DNA of 64,000 nucleotides from the NCBI GenBank assembly GCA_035411425.1, contig DAONSX010000005.1, positions 11,734-75,733 on the forward strand, written 5' to 3'. The stretch's first letter is position 1, and every line of letters starts with the position of its first letter. The notes beneath the pieces are model-generated. The model was not told the origin of the DNA, ran no database searches, and worked only from the letters and a program-made list of their open reading frames with translations. This document shows, in pieces, positions 31,183-40,160 of the stretch. Source of the stretch: TTA-H9 sp002071415. GTDB taxonomy: Bacteria; Bacteroidota; Bacteroidia; Bacteroidales; TTA-H9. Position numbers and translations under genes: made by a program.

Positions 31183-31302
31183 TTGCGATTTGTAAACAAG
31201 TTTGATTTCGATACTTTGATTTATTGCCGAATTTTCAGTAGCTTTACTCTGGGGATAGCTTTTGTGATGTAAGGGATAGAAGTTTTTCAGAAGAGTCTGA
31301 AG

Positions 31303-32124
31303 TTAAAAGGGATGGTTGTTATGGTGTTGCCTGATAAAAGACAGGATTTCTATCGAAATTTCTTCGATAGATTTATGGCTGATATGAATAATATGCCACA
31401 AGGGCTGTTTGCGATAGATAGTGTGCGCCCATGCCAATTCCTTTTTCACATAATCGAACGAGGCATAGTTTTCGGCATATCCATTTAGAATTTCCACACG
31501 TGTCTGACGTAATTTGCTCAACTCGAGAGCGGAAGTGGTCAATGCGAAAACACGATGTGGAGGAATACGGAACAGTTCTTCGGGTGGTTCTATATCGAGA
31601 ACGATAGGGACATTGGCAACAAACCAGCCTTTGTACGCCAGATAAATACTCAAAGGGGTCTTGAATGAGCGGCTGACGCCAACAAGCACAATTTCGGCTT
31701 TCGACAATTCCTCGATACGCAAACCGTCATCATGCGTAAAAGCAAACTGCACAGCATCGATTCTTCTAAAATATTCTTTATTCATTTGTTGATAGAGTCC
31801 TGGTGTGCCAGCTGGCTGACGCTCGAAATGAGCCGAGAGTTTCATAAGTAGAGGCCCCATCAGATCAACTGTTTCTATGATATAATGCCTGCAGATAGTT
31901 TGCATGTAATGTCGGGTTTGTTCTCCCACAAGACTATAAATAATAAGAGCTTCCTCTTTTGATGCCTTTTCCACAATCTGGTCGATCTGCTGCGAAGTCC
32001 TTACATCCGGAAATAATTCAATCTTTGTCTCATCTTTCATTTCCTGAAACTGAACCATGGCAGCTTCCAAGGCATAACTCGCCGTGCGGCCAGTCCCATC
32101 CGACAAGATGTATATCTTTCTCAT
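31303..32124 (-). CDS. ppsR: PEP synthase/PPDK regulatory protein (DUF299)
   Basis: The 273-residue bifunctional Ser/Thr kinase-pyrophosphorylase opens with IYILSDGTGRTASYALEAAM and has the P-loop-like GVSRSFKTPLS (149-159), the family signature. It switches phosphoenolpyruvate synthase or pyruvate phosphate dikinase on and off by phosphorylating a Thr near the catalytic His. The target gene is not in the window. smpB lies upstream on the same strand, 123 bases away. Confidence 0.9.
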   Translation of the reverse strand: MRKIYILSDGTGRTASYALEAAMVQFQEMKDETKIELFPDVRTSQQIDQIVEKASKEEALIIYSLVGEQTRHYMQTICRHYIIETVDLMGPLLMKLSAHFERQPAGTPGLYQQMNKEYFRRIDAVQFAFTHDDGLRIEELSKAEIVLVGVSRSFKTPLSIYLAYKGWFVANVPIVLDIEPPEELFRIPPHRVFALTTSALELSKLRQTRVEILNGYAENYASFDYVKKELAWAHTIYRKQPLWHIIHISHKSIEEISIEILSFIRQHHNNHPF

Positions 32125-32247
32125 AGAGGTCTAATATTATTGGTTTATCCTTAAATATCCGATAATTTTCGAGATTTTTACCGATTCAAAGCAGAGAAAT
32201 TAGATTTTTTGAGAATGGGTATTGTGTTTAGAGAAAAACAATACAAA

Positions 32248-32703
32248 TCAATAATTCTCGAAGCGTTCCATATCGCGTTTCTGGTCTTTTTGTTTAATGC
32301 TTTCTCGTTTGTCATAGCTATGTTTTCCCTTGGCCAGAGCAATTTCGAGTTTTGCATAACCTTTTTCATTGATGAATAAACGTATCGGAATGATGGTAAA
32401 ACCTTTCTCTTTTACCTTGGTTTGCAAGCGTTTGAGTTCTCTTTTTGTCAGCAATAATTTTCTATGGCGTTTAGGATCGTGATTATAATGTGTACCTAAT
32501 TCATATTCGGAAATGTGCATGTTCAGAACAAATAATTCATTTCCTATGAAGCTACAATAAGCATCGGTGAGATTGACCTTGCCAGCTCTGATGGATTTGA
32601 TTTCCGTTCCTGTAAGCTGTATACCAGCCACATAGGTTTCTATCAGGAAATATTCGAATCCAGCTTTTCGGTTTTTAATATTTATGTCGGATTTTCTTCT
32701 CAT
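32248..32703 (-). CDS. smpB: SsrA-binding protein
   Basis: The 151-residue tmRNA partner for ribosome rescue has INIKNRKAGFEYFLIETYVA, GTEIKSIRAGKVNLTDAYC, HYNHDPKRHRKLLL and the basic tail KGKHSYDKRESIKQKDQKRD. ATG 32703 (MRRKSDI) gives the standard length; an upstream in-frame extension to 32760 is not conserved. A -7 element (CAAAATTA on the plus strand, 32710-32717) lies only 6 bases before this ATG, so the message may be nearly leaderless. Confidence 0.95.
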   Translation of the reverse strand: MRRKSDINIKNRKAGFEYFLIETYVAGIQLTGTEIKSIRAGKVNLTDAYCSFIGNELFVLNMHISEYELGTHYNHDPKRHRKLLLTKRELKRLQTKVKEKGFTIIPIRLFINEKGYAKLEIALAKGKHSYDKRESIKQKDQKRDMERFENY

Positions 32704-32767
32704 TCCTTGCAAAATTATCCAAAATGCCGTTATTACGTTTTTTCCAGAAATAAAAAGCAAAGAGGAA

Positions 32768-32797
32768 TTGTCGAACTAATTTTTCTTCATAGATTTG
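32768..32797 (+). promoter_or_regulatory. Promoter of arcC-argF
   Basis: TTG (32768-32770), 19 bases, then TAGATTTG (32790-32797): both Bacteroidota boxes at good spacing. The leader to ATG 32939 would be about 135 bases, and the promoter rules out the in-frame TTG at 32795 as a start. Confidence 0.6.
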
Positions 32798-32938
32798 CAG
32801 TCGATTTTTAAAATCGATTCATTAGCTGTAAGCATTGAGCAAGGACAAAATTTCGGCCCTTGTTTTTTTGTTTTCAGCATCGAGTACAATAGCAAATCAT
32901 CAGTTATTGTTCAATTTATTTTGCGAAAAAGTCATTTT

Positions 32939-33883
32939 ATGGATAAACTTGCAGTAATAGCCTTTGGAGGCAATGCTCTTCTACGAGGAGATCAAAAGGG
33001 AACCATTGATGAGCAGGAAGCCAATGTATATGAAACCTGTACATATTTAGTGCCTCTCATCAAGCAGGGATATAATTTTGTGATTGGGCATGGCAATGGG
33101 CCGCAAGTGGGGAATGTTATTCTTCAACATCAAGCGGGAGAAAAGATGTTTGGTATCCCAGCCCAGCCCATTGATTTTTGTGTGGCTGAAACTCAAGGAT
33201 CTATCGGATATATGATAGAACAGCAATTACGCAATGTTCTCATCGAGGAGCACCTCGAGCGAGATATTTTGACCATCATTACCGAAGTAATTGTAGATAA
33301 GGATGATCCGGCTTTTCATAACCCTACGAAACCCGTTGGGCCGTTTTATTCGAAAGAGGAGGCCGATAAGATAGCAGCCGAAACCAGTGCAAAATTTCAT
33401 GAAGATCCTCGGGGGAGAGGCTGGCGTAAGGTTGTAGCTTCGCCCATGCCTCTGCAAATCAACAATGTAAAATCGATCGAAAAGCTAGCACGTGACGGCC
33501 AGATTATTATTGCGGTGGGTGGAGGAGGCATTCCGGTTTTTTGGGTTCATTCCAATAAGCTTCAAGGAATCGATGCCGTAATCGACAAAGATCTAGCTTC
33601 TTCATTACTCGCTGTTGAAATTAAAGCCGATATATTTATTATTTTAACCGATATTCCTAAGGTATATATCAATTTTCATAAACCTGATGAAAAGGCTCTG
33701 GATAGGATGAGCATAACCGAAGCAAGAAGATACCTTTCTGATAATCAATTTTCGGAAGGAAGTATGGCGCCAAAAGTAAGAGCCTGCATCAAGTTTGTCG
33801 AAAAATCAGGAAAAGAAGCCTTGATTACTATGGCCAGTGAACTTGGTAAACCTGGTGCCGGAACAATTATTTATGCTGAATAA
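32939..33883 (+). CDS. arcC: Carbamate kinase
   Basis: The 314-residue amino-acid-kinase-fold protein has AVIAFGGNALLR, GHGNGPQVGNVIL, VAVGGGGIPVF-type ATP loop (IIIAVGGGGIPVFW), AVIDKDLASSLLA and EGSMAPKVRACIKF. It makes ATP from carbamoyl phosphate. The start is ATG 32939, since the 48 codons upstream lie before or at the predicted promoter and lack family similarity. It is followed 35 bases later by ornithine carbamoyltransferase, as in arginine or citrulline fermentation. No arginine deiminase is present. Confidence 0.94.
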   Translation: MDKLAVIAFGGNALLRGDQKGTIDEQEANVYETCTYLVPLIKQGYNFVIGHGNGPQVGNVILQHQAGEKMFGIPAQPIDFCVAETQGSIGYMIEQQLRNVLIEEHLERDILTIITEVIVDKDDPAFHNPTKPVGPFYSKEEADKIAAETSAKFHEDPRGRGWRKVVASPMPLQINNVKSIEKLARDGQIIIAVGGGGIPVFWVHSNKLQGIDAVIDKDLASSLLAVEIKADIFIILTDIPKVYINFHKPDEKALDRMSITEARRYLSDNQFSEGSMAPKVRACIKFVEKSGKEALITMASELGKPGAGTIIYAE

Positions 33884-33904
33884 ATTATCAACCATCAAAA
33901 TAAA

Positions 33905-33921
33905 AAGGAGATATACGTATG
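33905..33921 (+). promoter_or_regulatory. Unusually strong Shine-Dalgarno before argF
   Basis: AAGGAGATATACGTATG (33905-33921) combines a full SD core with the A/T spacer known from T7 gene 10 leaders. Other genes in this window mostly lack an obvious SD. Confidence 0.55.
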
Positions 33922-34920
33922 GCATTCAATTTAAGAAATCGCAGTTTTTTGAAACTTCTCGATTTTACATCTGAAGAAATCAAATATTTGCTTGGTCTTT
34001 CAAAGGAGCTGAAGAAGGCGAAATATACCGGCACAGAGCATCAGCGCTTGAAAGGGAAGAATATTGTGTTGTTGTTCGAAAAGGATTCTACACGAACGCG
34101 TTGTGCATTTGAAGTGGCCGCGCTGGATCAGGGAGCACATGTTACCTATATTGGGCCTTCGGGCTCTCAAATGGGGAAAAAAGAATCTATGAAAGACACG
34201 GCAAGAGTTTTAGGCAGAATATATGACGGAATAGAATACCGGGGATATGCACAGGAAATCGTGGAAACTCTGGCAAGATATTCGGGAGTTCCGGTTTGGA
34301 ATGGTTTGACCAATGAATTTCATCCCACTCAGGTTCTGGCCGACCTTCTCACTATGATGGAGCATTGCGACAAGCCATTGAATAAAATTTCGTTTGCTTA
34401 TTGTGGAGATGCCAGAAATAATATGGGTAATTCGCTCATGGTAGGAGCAGCCAAAATGGGAATGGATTTCAGGGCAGTAGCGCCTAAAAAATTGTGGCAG
34501 AATGAAGAATTGACAGACATTTGTCGTAAAATTGCCGAGGAAACCGGTGCCCGAATCACGCTGACCGAAAATGTGGATGAAGGCGTAAAAGGAGTAGATT
34601 TTCTCTATACAGATGTTTGGGTCTCGATGGGTGAACCTGCTGAAGCTTGGGCCGAACGTATTCATTTGTTGAAACCATATCAAGTTAACAGGGAATTAGT
34701 GAGGAAAACAGGTAATCCTCAGGTAAAATTTTTACATTGCCTTCCTTCGTTTCATAACCGTGAGACGAGTATAGGTGAAGAAATTTATCAGAAATTTGGT
34801 CTGGAAAGCATGGAGGTTACCGATGAAATATTCGAATCGCCCATGTCATTGGTTTTTGATGAAGCCGAAAATCGTCTTCATACGATAAAAGCAGTTATGG
34901 TAGCTACTTTAGGAGCTTAG
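33919..34920 (+). CDS. argF: Ornithine carbamoyltransferase
   Basis: The 333-residue transcarbamoylase has FEKDSTRTRCAFEVAA (carbamoyl-phosphate binding), FHPTQVLADLLTM, VWVSMGE (the ornithine-type SMG loop) and LHCLPSFH with the reactive Cys. Paired with arcC it probably runs in the catabolic direction (citrulline to ornithine plus carbamoyl phosphate), so arcB is an equally valid name. Anabolic use cannot be excluded. Translation is favoured by the strong SD described separately, and a hairpin terminator follows. Confidence 0.94.
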   Translation: MAFNLRNRSFLKLLDFTSEEIKYLLGLSKELKKAKYTGTEHQRLKGKNIVLLFEKDSTRTRCAFEVAALDQGAHVTYIGPSGSQMGKKESMKDTARVLGRIYDGIEYRGYAQEIVETLARYSGVPVWNGLTNEFHPTQVLADLLTMMEHCDKPLNKISFAYCGDARNNMGNSLMVGAAKMGMDFRAVAPKKLWQNEELTDICRKIAEETGARITLTENVDEGVKGVDFLYTDVWVSMGEPAEAWAERIHLLKPYQVNRELVRKTGNPQVKFLHCLPSFHNRETSIGEEIYQKFGLESMEVTDEIFESPMSLVFDEAENRLHTIKAVMVATLGA

Positions 34921-34983
34921 TAATACGTCACTAACCAAAACAGGAAGCAGTATCTTCGTTTTTTCGACGAGCTTCGATGATTT

Positions 34984-35026
34984 AAAAGAAAACCGGATCG
35001 CATAATAGGCGAGCCGGTTTTCTTTA
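34984..35026 (+). terminator. Terminator of arcC-argF
   Basis: AAAGAAAACCGG (34985-34996) pairs with CCGGTTTTCTTT (35014-35025) over 12 bp around a 17-base loop. The T-rich right arm makes this the likely end of the operon. Confidence 0.7.
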
Positions 35027-35071
35027 GGGATATAAATTTCTGATGATTGAGGGGGATGGGGTTGTAGAAGA

Positions 35072-35098
35072 TGCGGCCGCCACGCAGTGGCGGCCGCA
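35072..35098. repeat. GC-rich perfect hairpin behind the C10 protease gene
   Basis: TGCGGCCGCCAC (35072-35083) and GTGGCGGCCGCA (35087-35098) form a perfect 12-bp stem with loop GCA. It starts 26 bases beyond the protease stop on the minus strand. It is almost pure GC in AT-rich surroundings and lacks a T run on either side, so it is not a standard intrinsic terminator. Confidence 0.75.
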
Positions 35099-35123
35099 AA
35101 AGAAACTATAATTCAGACTTCCC

Positions 35124-37223
35124 TTATTGAATGACTACTTTCTTGTTATATATTCCTTTTTCTCCAGTGATTTTCAAAATATAAATGCCCTTAGCTAATT
35201 TATCGACCTGAATCTGTTCCTCATATTTTCCCGAAAAACTCTTTAAATCCTTCGAAAATACCACTGATCCCGTGGCATTAAATAACTGAACATTTATATA
35301 TTGCTGTTTTTCGACCACAAAGGATAGATGAAGTAACTCACTGGCTGGATTAGGCCAAACATGACATTCGGCCAGAAGTCCTTGGGATTCTATTCCTATG
35401 TTCAAGGTTTCATAATGCAATTGCCATCCATCGGCATTGATACCACTATTGGTTTTCCAAATCATATAGACTTGCCCACTGGGCGAAGTAACGGGTGCTG
35501 GTGGACTGGAAGCAGGATAACTCCCTGTGTAAGTTGCCAGCAATTGCTGTGTGGATAGGTCGTAAATTTTCAACCAATCGTTTTCTGGTTCAGTATCGAA
35601 ATAATCAAAATATACAGTTACAGAGGAAGCATAAGGAGGAACAATCTTAAATGTACAGCTTGTATTGTTATTGTAATAAAAGCGGCCACTTCCATCGTCG
35701 AAGGTAGTATCATATTGGGTGAAGATTTTCTGACCCGTGCAATACACAGGAAGATTAGCTTTAAAATTCAGGAGCCATCCTTGAGAAGTAACAGATCCAT
35801 CAGAAACGAAGTGAATCATCACTTTATTACGGCTCGAAGTAAATGCAGCAGGTAAGTTATTGCCTGTATATTTTCCAATGAGAAGAGAATTTTCATCTTC
35901 TCCATCATAGATATATAGCGTATCGCCGGTTCCTAAATCGAAACGGTAGAATGATATGGTAATATTGGTTACGGAATCAAATTCTGTTTGCGGATTGAAA
36001 AGCCATTTAGCGTCAGTATTATTCAGATAATCTGCCACCGGGCCAGAACCATCTTCTATTGTCCCAACCAGATCCTTGATTTCGGTGAATGCAGATGAAT
36101 AGTAAGGATAACCGGTTCCAGGAAAGAAGTTACGCACCATAGTCTGCTGAGTAGAAAAACCACCGGCATTCGCCAAAGTATAATATCCATCCATATAACC
36201 GTCCCAACCAAAATTGAAATGAAAATTACGGGGAGTTTGGTCATCATAGCCATCCACAACAAAAGCATGGCCAGCATTTGAACCTGCCTCGAGACCAGAA
36301 TAATATACTGGATAGCCATTATCCATCTGTTCTTTTACCATATTTTCCCATACCGACGAAGTATAGCCAATTCGCTGCAAATATTGAATCTGACTATTAT
36401 AACGGAAGTAATTTATAGCAGCATCGGGGACATTGGCCGATTGCGCACCCGAACCTGTTGGGCTGTAATCCATGTGCACCGATACTCCCGTATGGAAACC
36501 GATTAAAGCAATGGGTAAATTAAGAGCAACGGGCGAAGTATATACCATGCCATTCCAATTGTATTGTGTTTCTCCAAAATTGGCTGAGATATATCCATAT
36601 TGTGGCATGTAATAGGTGTAGGAACCTTCTCCCTGCAAAGGCCATCTCCAGTAATACATAATCTGACTCATGGAAGTGGCTACACAACCCACGTAAACGT
36701 GTCCACCCGGTCCAGCTGGATCGGCCGGACAATAATAATTATACGGATCATCTTGATTCCACTGACTGGGCAATAAAGGTCCAACCGCCTTGCCCCCTCT
36801 TTTCAAAGTCTGACCTGATAATAAATCTGTCCAAATTTGAGCAATCTCTTCAGTTGCTTCGATTGACAAATCTTTCAGATATAAAATCTGATCTCTATAA
36901 TCGGCCATCATCCCTCGAAACCCTTCCGGCTGGTTTTCTTCGCTGTAAAATCCTGACAGCGAATAGCCAATAACAGGATAAAATGCATCATCTGCCGAGA
37001 TGATAACAAATCCGCCTTCACTGAAATTAAAAGCATACATCACATTCTGCCCCTTTGCCTTGATTTCGAAAGTCTCAGCAATGTTTCCCTTATACCCGGC
37101 CTGCATATGATATTGATTCTCTGCAGCTTGCTTTGCCTTATTCAACGGTACTTCTTTTGCTCTAACAGACCCGGCTGCTATCAATACTAATAAACTGAGT
37201 AAGTAAGTATGTAATCTTTTCAT
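35124..37223 (-). CDS. C10 (streptopain-like) cysteine protease with CUB domains and T9SS signal
   Basis: The 699-residue secreted protein has a signal peptide (1-22, ending VRA) and a Spi-type propeptide (about 25-140). The C10 catalytic domain carries Cys180 in VYVGCVATSMSQ, His319 in NAGHAFVVDGYD and the NFGWDGYMDGYY motif. Two CUB-like beta-sandwiches follow (about 375-490 and 495-608; FYRFDLGTGDTLYIYDGEDE and YFDYFDTEPENDWLKIYD). The C-terminus (about 620-699) is a type IX secretion sorting domain: VWPNPASE and GIYILKITGEKGIYNKKVVI. It should cross the outer membrane through T9SS and be attached or released at the surface. Possible -7 element at 37263-37270 (CAAAAATA on the plus strand). 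Confidence 0.92.
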   Translation of the reverse strand: MKRLHTYLLSLLVLIAAGSVRAKEVPLNKAKQAAENQYHMQAGYKGNIAETFEIKAKGQNVMYAFNFSEGGFVIISADDAFYPVIGYSLSGFYSEENQPEGFRGMMADYRDQILYLKDLSIEATEEIAQIWTDLLSGQTLKRGGKAVGPLLPSQWNQDDPYNYYCPADPAGPGGHVYVGCVATSMSQIMYYWRWPLQGEGSYTYYMPQYGYISANFGETQYNWNGMVYTSPVALNLPIALIGFHTGVSVHMDYSPTGSGAQSANVPDAAINYFRYNSQIQYLQRIGYTSSVWENMVKEQMDNGYPVYYSGLEAGSNAGHAFVVDGYDDQTPRNFHFNFGWDGYMDGYYTLANAGGFSTQQTMVRNFFPGTGYPYYSSAFTEIKDLVGTIEDGSGPVADYLNNTDAKWLFNPQTEFDSVTNITISFYRFDLGTGDTLYIYDGEDENSLLIGKYTGNNLPAAFTSSRNKVMIHFVSDGSVTSQGWLLNFKANLPVYCTGQKIFTQYDTTFDDGSGRFYYNNNTSCTFKIVPPYASSVTVYFDYFDTEPENDWLKIYDLSTQQLLATYTGSYPASSPPAPVTSPSGQVYMIWKTNSGINADGWQLHYETLNIGIESQGLLAECHVWPNPASELLHLSFVVEKQQYINVQLFNATGSVVFSKDLKSFSGKYEEQIQVDKLAKGIYILKITGEKGIYNKKVVIQ

Positions 37224-37322
37224 CCAATAAAAAAATTAAATTGTACAACAATAATAGGAGCACAAAAATAAAACAAATTCACTTGTGGAGAAATTGGACA
37301 TTAATTTACATGACATAAAATT

Positions 37323-37330
37323 TATATTTG
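37323..37330 (+). promoter_or_regulatory. -7 element of the pyridoxal kinase gene
   Basis: TATATTTG is a perfect TAnnTTTG match 20 bases before ATG 37351, which it supports over in-frame codons further upstream. Confidence 0.45.
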
Positions 37331-37350
37331 TGGAAAAATTAACATCTATT

Positions 37351-38226
37351 ATGAACAGGCCTATTCAGCGAGTAGCGGCAATTCATGATCTTTCGGGATT
37401 CGGAAAGGCTTCCCTGACAGTAGTGATTCCCATTCTTTCTACCATGGGTATTCAGGTTTGCCCTTTGCCTACTGCCGTTTTATCCACACATACCCGATTT
37501 CAAGGATTTCATCTCATTGATTTGACACCCCATCTTCAAACGATTATCGATCACTGGAAAGAACTCCATCTGCATTTTGATGCAATTTATAGCGGATTCC
37601 TCGGATCGCACCAGCAAATCAAAATCGTAAAAAATTTCATTGATGATTTCAATACAGATAAGACATTGGTGGTTATTGATCCCGTGATGGGAGACAATGG
37701 GCATTTATATCATTCAATACAGCCTGAGATGATCACTGGAATGAGAAGCCTCGTCTCGAAGGCTAATGTTATTACACCTAATATTACCGAACTTTCTTTT
37801 TTGCTCGATAAAGATTACGACCCTGGGATAAGTGAAAACAAAGTGAAAGAATATATTCGGCGAATGATGGATTTAGGTCCTGAAACGGTAATTGTTACCA
37901 GTGTACCTCAACCAGATTTGCCAAAAAGGACATCAGTTATTGCTTATAGTCGGCTGGATGGCAGATATTGGAAAGTCAGTTGTGATTACCTTCCAGCCAG
38001 TTATCCAGGTACGGGCGATGCTTTTGCCAGTATCATCACTGGCTCGCTTCTTCAAGGGGATAGCCTTCCCATCGCTCTCGACCGAGCTGTTCAATTTTTG
38101 TCTTATGCAGTCAGAGCTACTTTTGGTTATCAATATAATTCGATTGAAGGACTGCTTCTTGAACGGGTTTTGCAAAATCTTCATGCTCCAGTGCAAATTA
38201 GCAGCTATGAACTCCTCGATGAATAG
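37351..38226 (+). CDS. Pyridoxal/pyridoxamine kinase
   Basis: The 291-residue ribokinase-fold protein has VAAIHDLSGFGKASLTVVIP, PTAVLSTHTRFQGF, VVIDPVMGDNGHLY, ITPNITELSFLL and PASYPGTGDAFASIITG with the catalytic Asp. These match PdxY/PdxK-type kinases that phosphorylate B6 vitamers with ATP. The start is at ATG 37351 (MNRPIQRVAAIHD); a longer frame from 37285 would begin upstream of the -7 element. It is convergent with yifB. Confidence 0.88.
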   Translation: MNRPIQRVAAIHDLSGFGKASLTVVIPILSTMGIQVCPLPTAVLSTHTRFQGFHLIDLTPHLQTIIDHWKELHLHFDAIYSGFLGSHQQIKIVKNFIDDFNTDKTLVVIDPVMGDNGHLYHSIQPEMITGMRSLVSKANVITPNITELSFLLDKDYDPGISENKVKEYIRRMMDLGPETVIVTSVPQPDLPKRTSVIAYSRLDGRYWKVSCDYLPASYPGTGDAFASIITGSLLQGDSLPIALDRAVQFLSYAVRATFGYQYNSIEGLLLERVLQNLHAPVQISSYELLDE

Positions 38227-38309
38227 GGTTCATTGAATTAGAATACCATAGACAGGGTAATGGTTTGTATGATATAGGAATTCAATTTGCACAAATAAAG
38301 GTTTTGTCT

Positions 38310-39848
38310 TCATTTCCCCCAATTTTCGCGATCGAGGCTTCTGTAATGGATGGCCTCTGCTAGGTGTTCGGTTCTAATCTGTGGACTATCGTCGAGATCG
38401 GCTATGGTGCGTGATACCTTGAGGATACGATCATAGGCTCTTGCAGAAAGACCTAATTTTTCCATGGCAGTGCGAAGTATAGTTTGACCTTCGGGTGGAA
38501 TCGTACAAAAAGTCTTGATCATTTTAGAAGTCATTTGTGCATTGCAGTGGATATTCGGATAATTCTTGAATCTTTCTTCTTGAATTTTTCTGGCGCCGAC
38601 TACACGTTTTCTAATGACCGCACTTTTTTCTCCTTCGCGCTGTCCTGCAAGCTCTCTAAAAGGTACTGGAGTTACTTCTACGTGGATGTCGATTCTATCT
38701 AACAAAGGTCCCGAAATTCTATTCAAGTATTTCTGTACTTGTCCCGGCGCGCAGGTGCAGGGAATGTCAGGATGGTTATAATATCCACATGGACAGGGAT
38801 TCATGGCTGCTACCAGCATAAAACTCGCAGGATATTCTACCGAATGTTTAGCTCTTGAGATGGTAACTACACGGTCTTCCATGGGCTGACGCATCACTTC
38901 GAGGACGCTACGCTTGAATTCGGGAAGTTCATCTAAGAACAAGACTCCATTTTGCGCCAGAGAAATTTCTCCAGGTTGTGGGAAAGTCCCCCCACCCACC
39001 AGTCCTGCATCTGAAATGGTATGATGTGGAGCCCTGAAAGGCCTTAGCGAAATAAGAGAGGCATTACATCCTAAACGTCCGGCGACGGAATGGATTTTAG
39101 TGGTTTCGAGCGCTTCCTGCAGGTTCAGGGGTGGCAAAATGGAAGGCAATCGGCGAGCTAACATGGTCTTACCCGAGCCCGGAGGACCAATTAAAATCAC
39201 ATTATGACTTCCGGCCGCTGCTATCTCTAAGGCTCTCTTTATATTTTCCTGACCTTTTACGTCAGCAAAATCGTATTCATATTCATTCAAGCGCTGATAG
39301 AACTCTTCCCGCGTATTCACAACCGTGGGCTCGATCTTTATCTTTCCATTCAAAAAATCAACTACCTGTCGGAGGTTTTCGGCACCAATGATTTCAAGAT
39401 CGCTTACCGTGGCTGCCTCACGGGCATTGGCCGACGGAAGGATAAAACCCTTGTACCCCTGTTTTCGGGCTTCTATGGCTATTACCAGCGCCCCTTTTAT
39501 TGGCTTTAACTCACCATCTAACGATAGCTCCCCCATGATGATGTACTGGTCGAGTAGATTCGCATTTACCTGTTCACTGGCTGCAAGTATGCCTATGGCC
39601 AGAGTCAAATCATAAGCCGATCCTTCCTTTCGAATATCGGCTGGCGCCATATTGATTACAATTTTCTTACCCGGGTATTTCAATTCATTATTATATAAGG
39701 CCGCTTCTATTCTTTGCTGGCTTTCCTTTACCGCATTGTCGGGTAAACCTACCAGAAAAAAATTCACCCCCGCTTCGATATCTACCTCAACAGTTATCGT
39801 CAGCGCATTTACCCCAATTACTGCACTCCCATAAGTCTTTACAAGCAT
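38310..39848 (-). CDS. YifB/ComM-like Mg-chelatase AAA+ ATPase
   Basis: The 512-residue protein has an N-terminal Lon-protease-like S5 fold (VEVDIEAGVNFFLVGLPDNA), a Walker A in GPPGSGKTMLARRLPSILPP and HTISDAGLVGGG. Walker B/sensor sequence is NGVLFLDELPEF, and the C-terminus is of the Mg-chelatase type (RAYDRILKVSRTIADLD). A Cys-rich insert (CPCGYYNHPDIPCTCAPGQ) is usual for the family. The relative ComM is a hexameric helicase promoting branch migration during natural transformation. Confidence 0.93.
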   Translation of the reverse strand: MLVKTYGSAVIGVNALTITVEVDIEAGVNFFLVGLPDNAVKESQQRIEAALYNNELKYPGKKIVINMAPADIRKEGSAYDLTLAIGILAASEQVNANLLDQYIIMGELSLDGELKPIKGALVIAIEARKQGYKGFILPSANAREAATVSDLEIIGAENLRQVVDFLNGKIKIEPTVVNTREEFYQRLNEYEYDFADVKGQENIKRALEIAAAGSHNVILIGPPGSGKTMLARRLPSILPPLNLQEALETTKIHSVAGRLGCNASLISLRPFRAPHHTISDAGLVGGGTFPQPGEISLAQNGVLFLDELPEFKRSVLEVMRQPMEDRVVTISRAKHSVEYPASFMLVAAMNPCPCGYYNHPDIPCTCAPGQVQKYLNRISGPLLDRIDIHVEVTPVPFRELAGQREGEKSAVIRKRVVGARKIQEERFKNYPNIHCNAQMTSKMIKTFCTIPPEGQTILRTAMEKLGLSARAYDRILKVSRTIADLDDSPQIRTEHLAEAIHYRSLDRENWGK

Positions 39849-40146
39849 AAACTCTCAGGCTGGTTTTTAAAATTAATGATTTGGTAAAGATAGTAAAATG
39901 TTTTTGCTATTAATCTTATCGACGAATTTCAAACTTGATCCTCTTTATAGTTCGGCTTAGACTATCGCCTGAATCGATGTATTTTAGCAGCTGACACCTC
40001 AGAAATGGATAATATCGACAAGGCCTTGCATGTTCACAAGAAAGTGTGAATTCGTTCGTATATATCGGCAAAGCTATAAAATAACAGAGAAAACGGATTA
40101 CATTCTGACGTTTTGAAGGTTTGGCTGAATGGATCATCTTTTTACG

Positions 40147-40160
40147 CAGGGTATACCCTG
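40147..40160. promoter_or_regulatory. Operator-like 14-bp palindrome
   Basis: CAGGGTATACCCTG is an exact palindrome with GC-rich arms inside an otherwise AT-rich, gene-free stretch, about 430 bases upstream of the presumed sucD promoter. A dimeric regulator could bind it; nothing else supports this. Confidence 0.3.

Noticed and set aside
32795..32938. Upstream extension of carbamate kinase
   Set aside because: It starts on the -7 element of the predicted promoter and has no similarity to the family.
39916..40137. 73-codon minus-strand frame upstream of sucD
   Set aside because: Isolated, no domain, no promoter, rich in Cys/Arg; likely chance.
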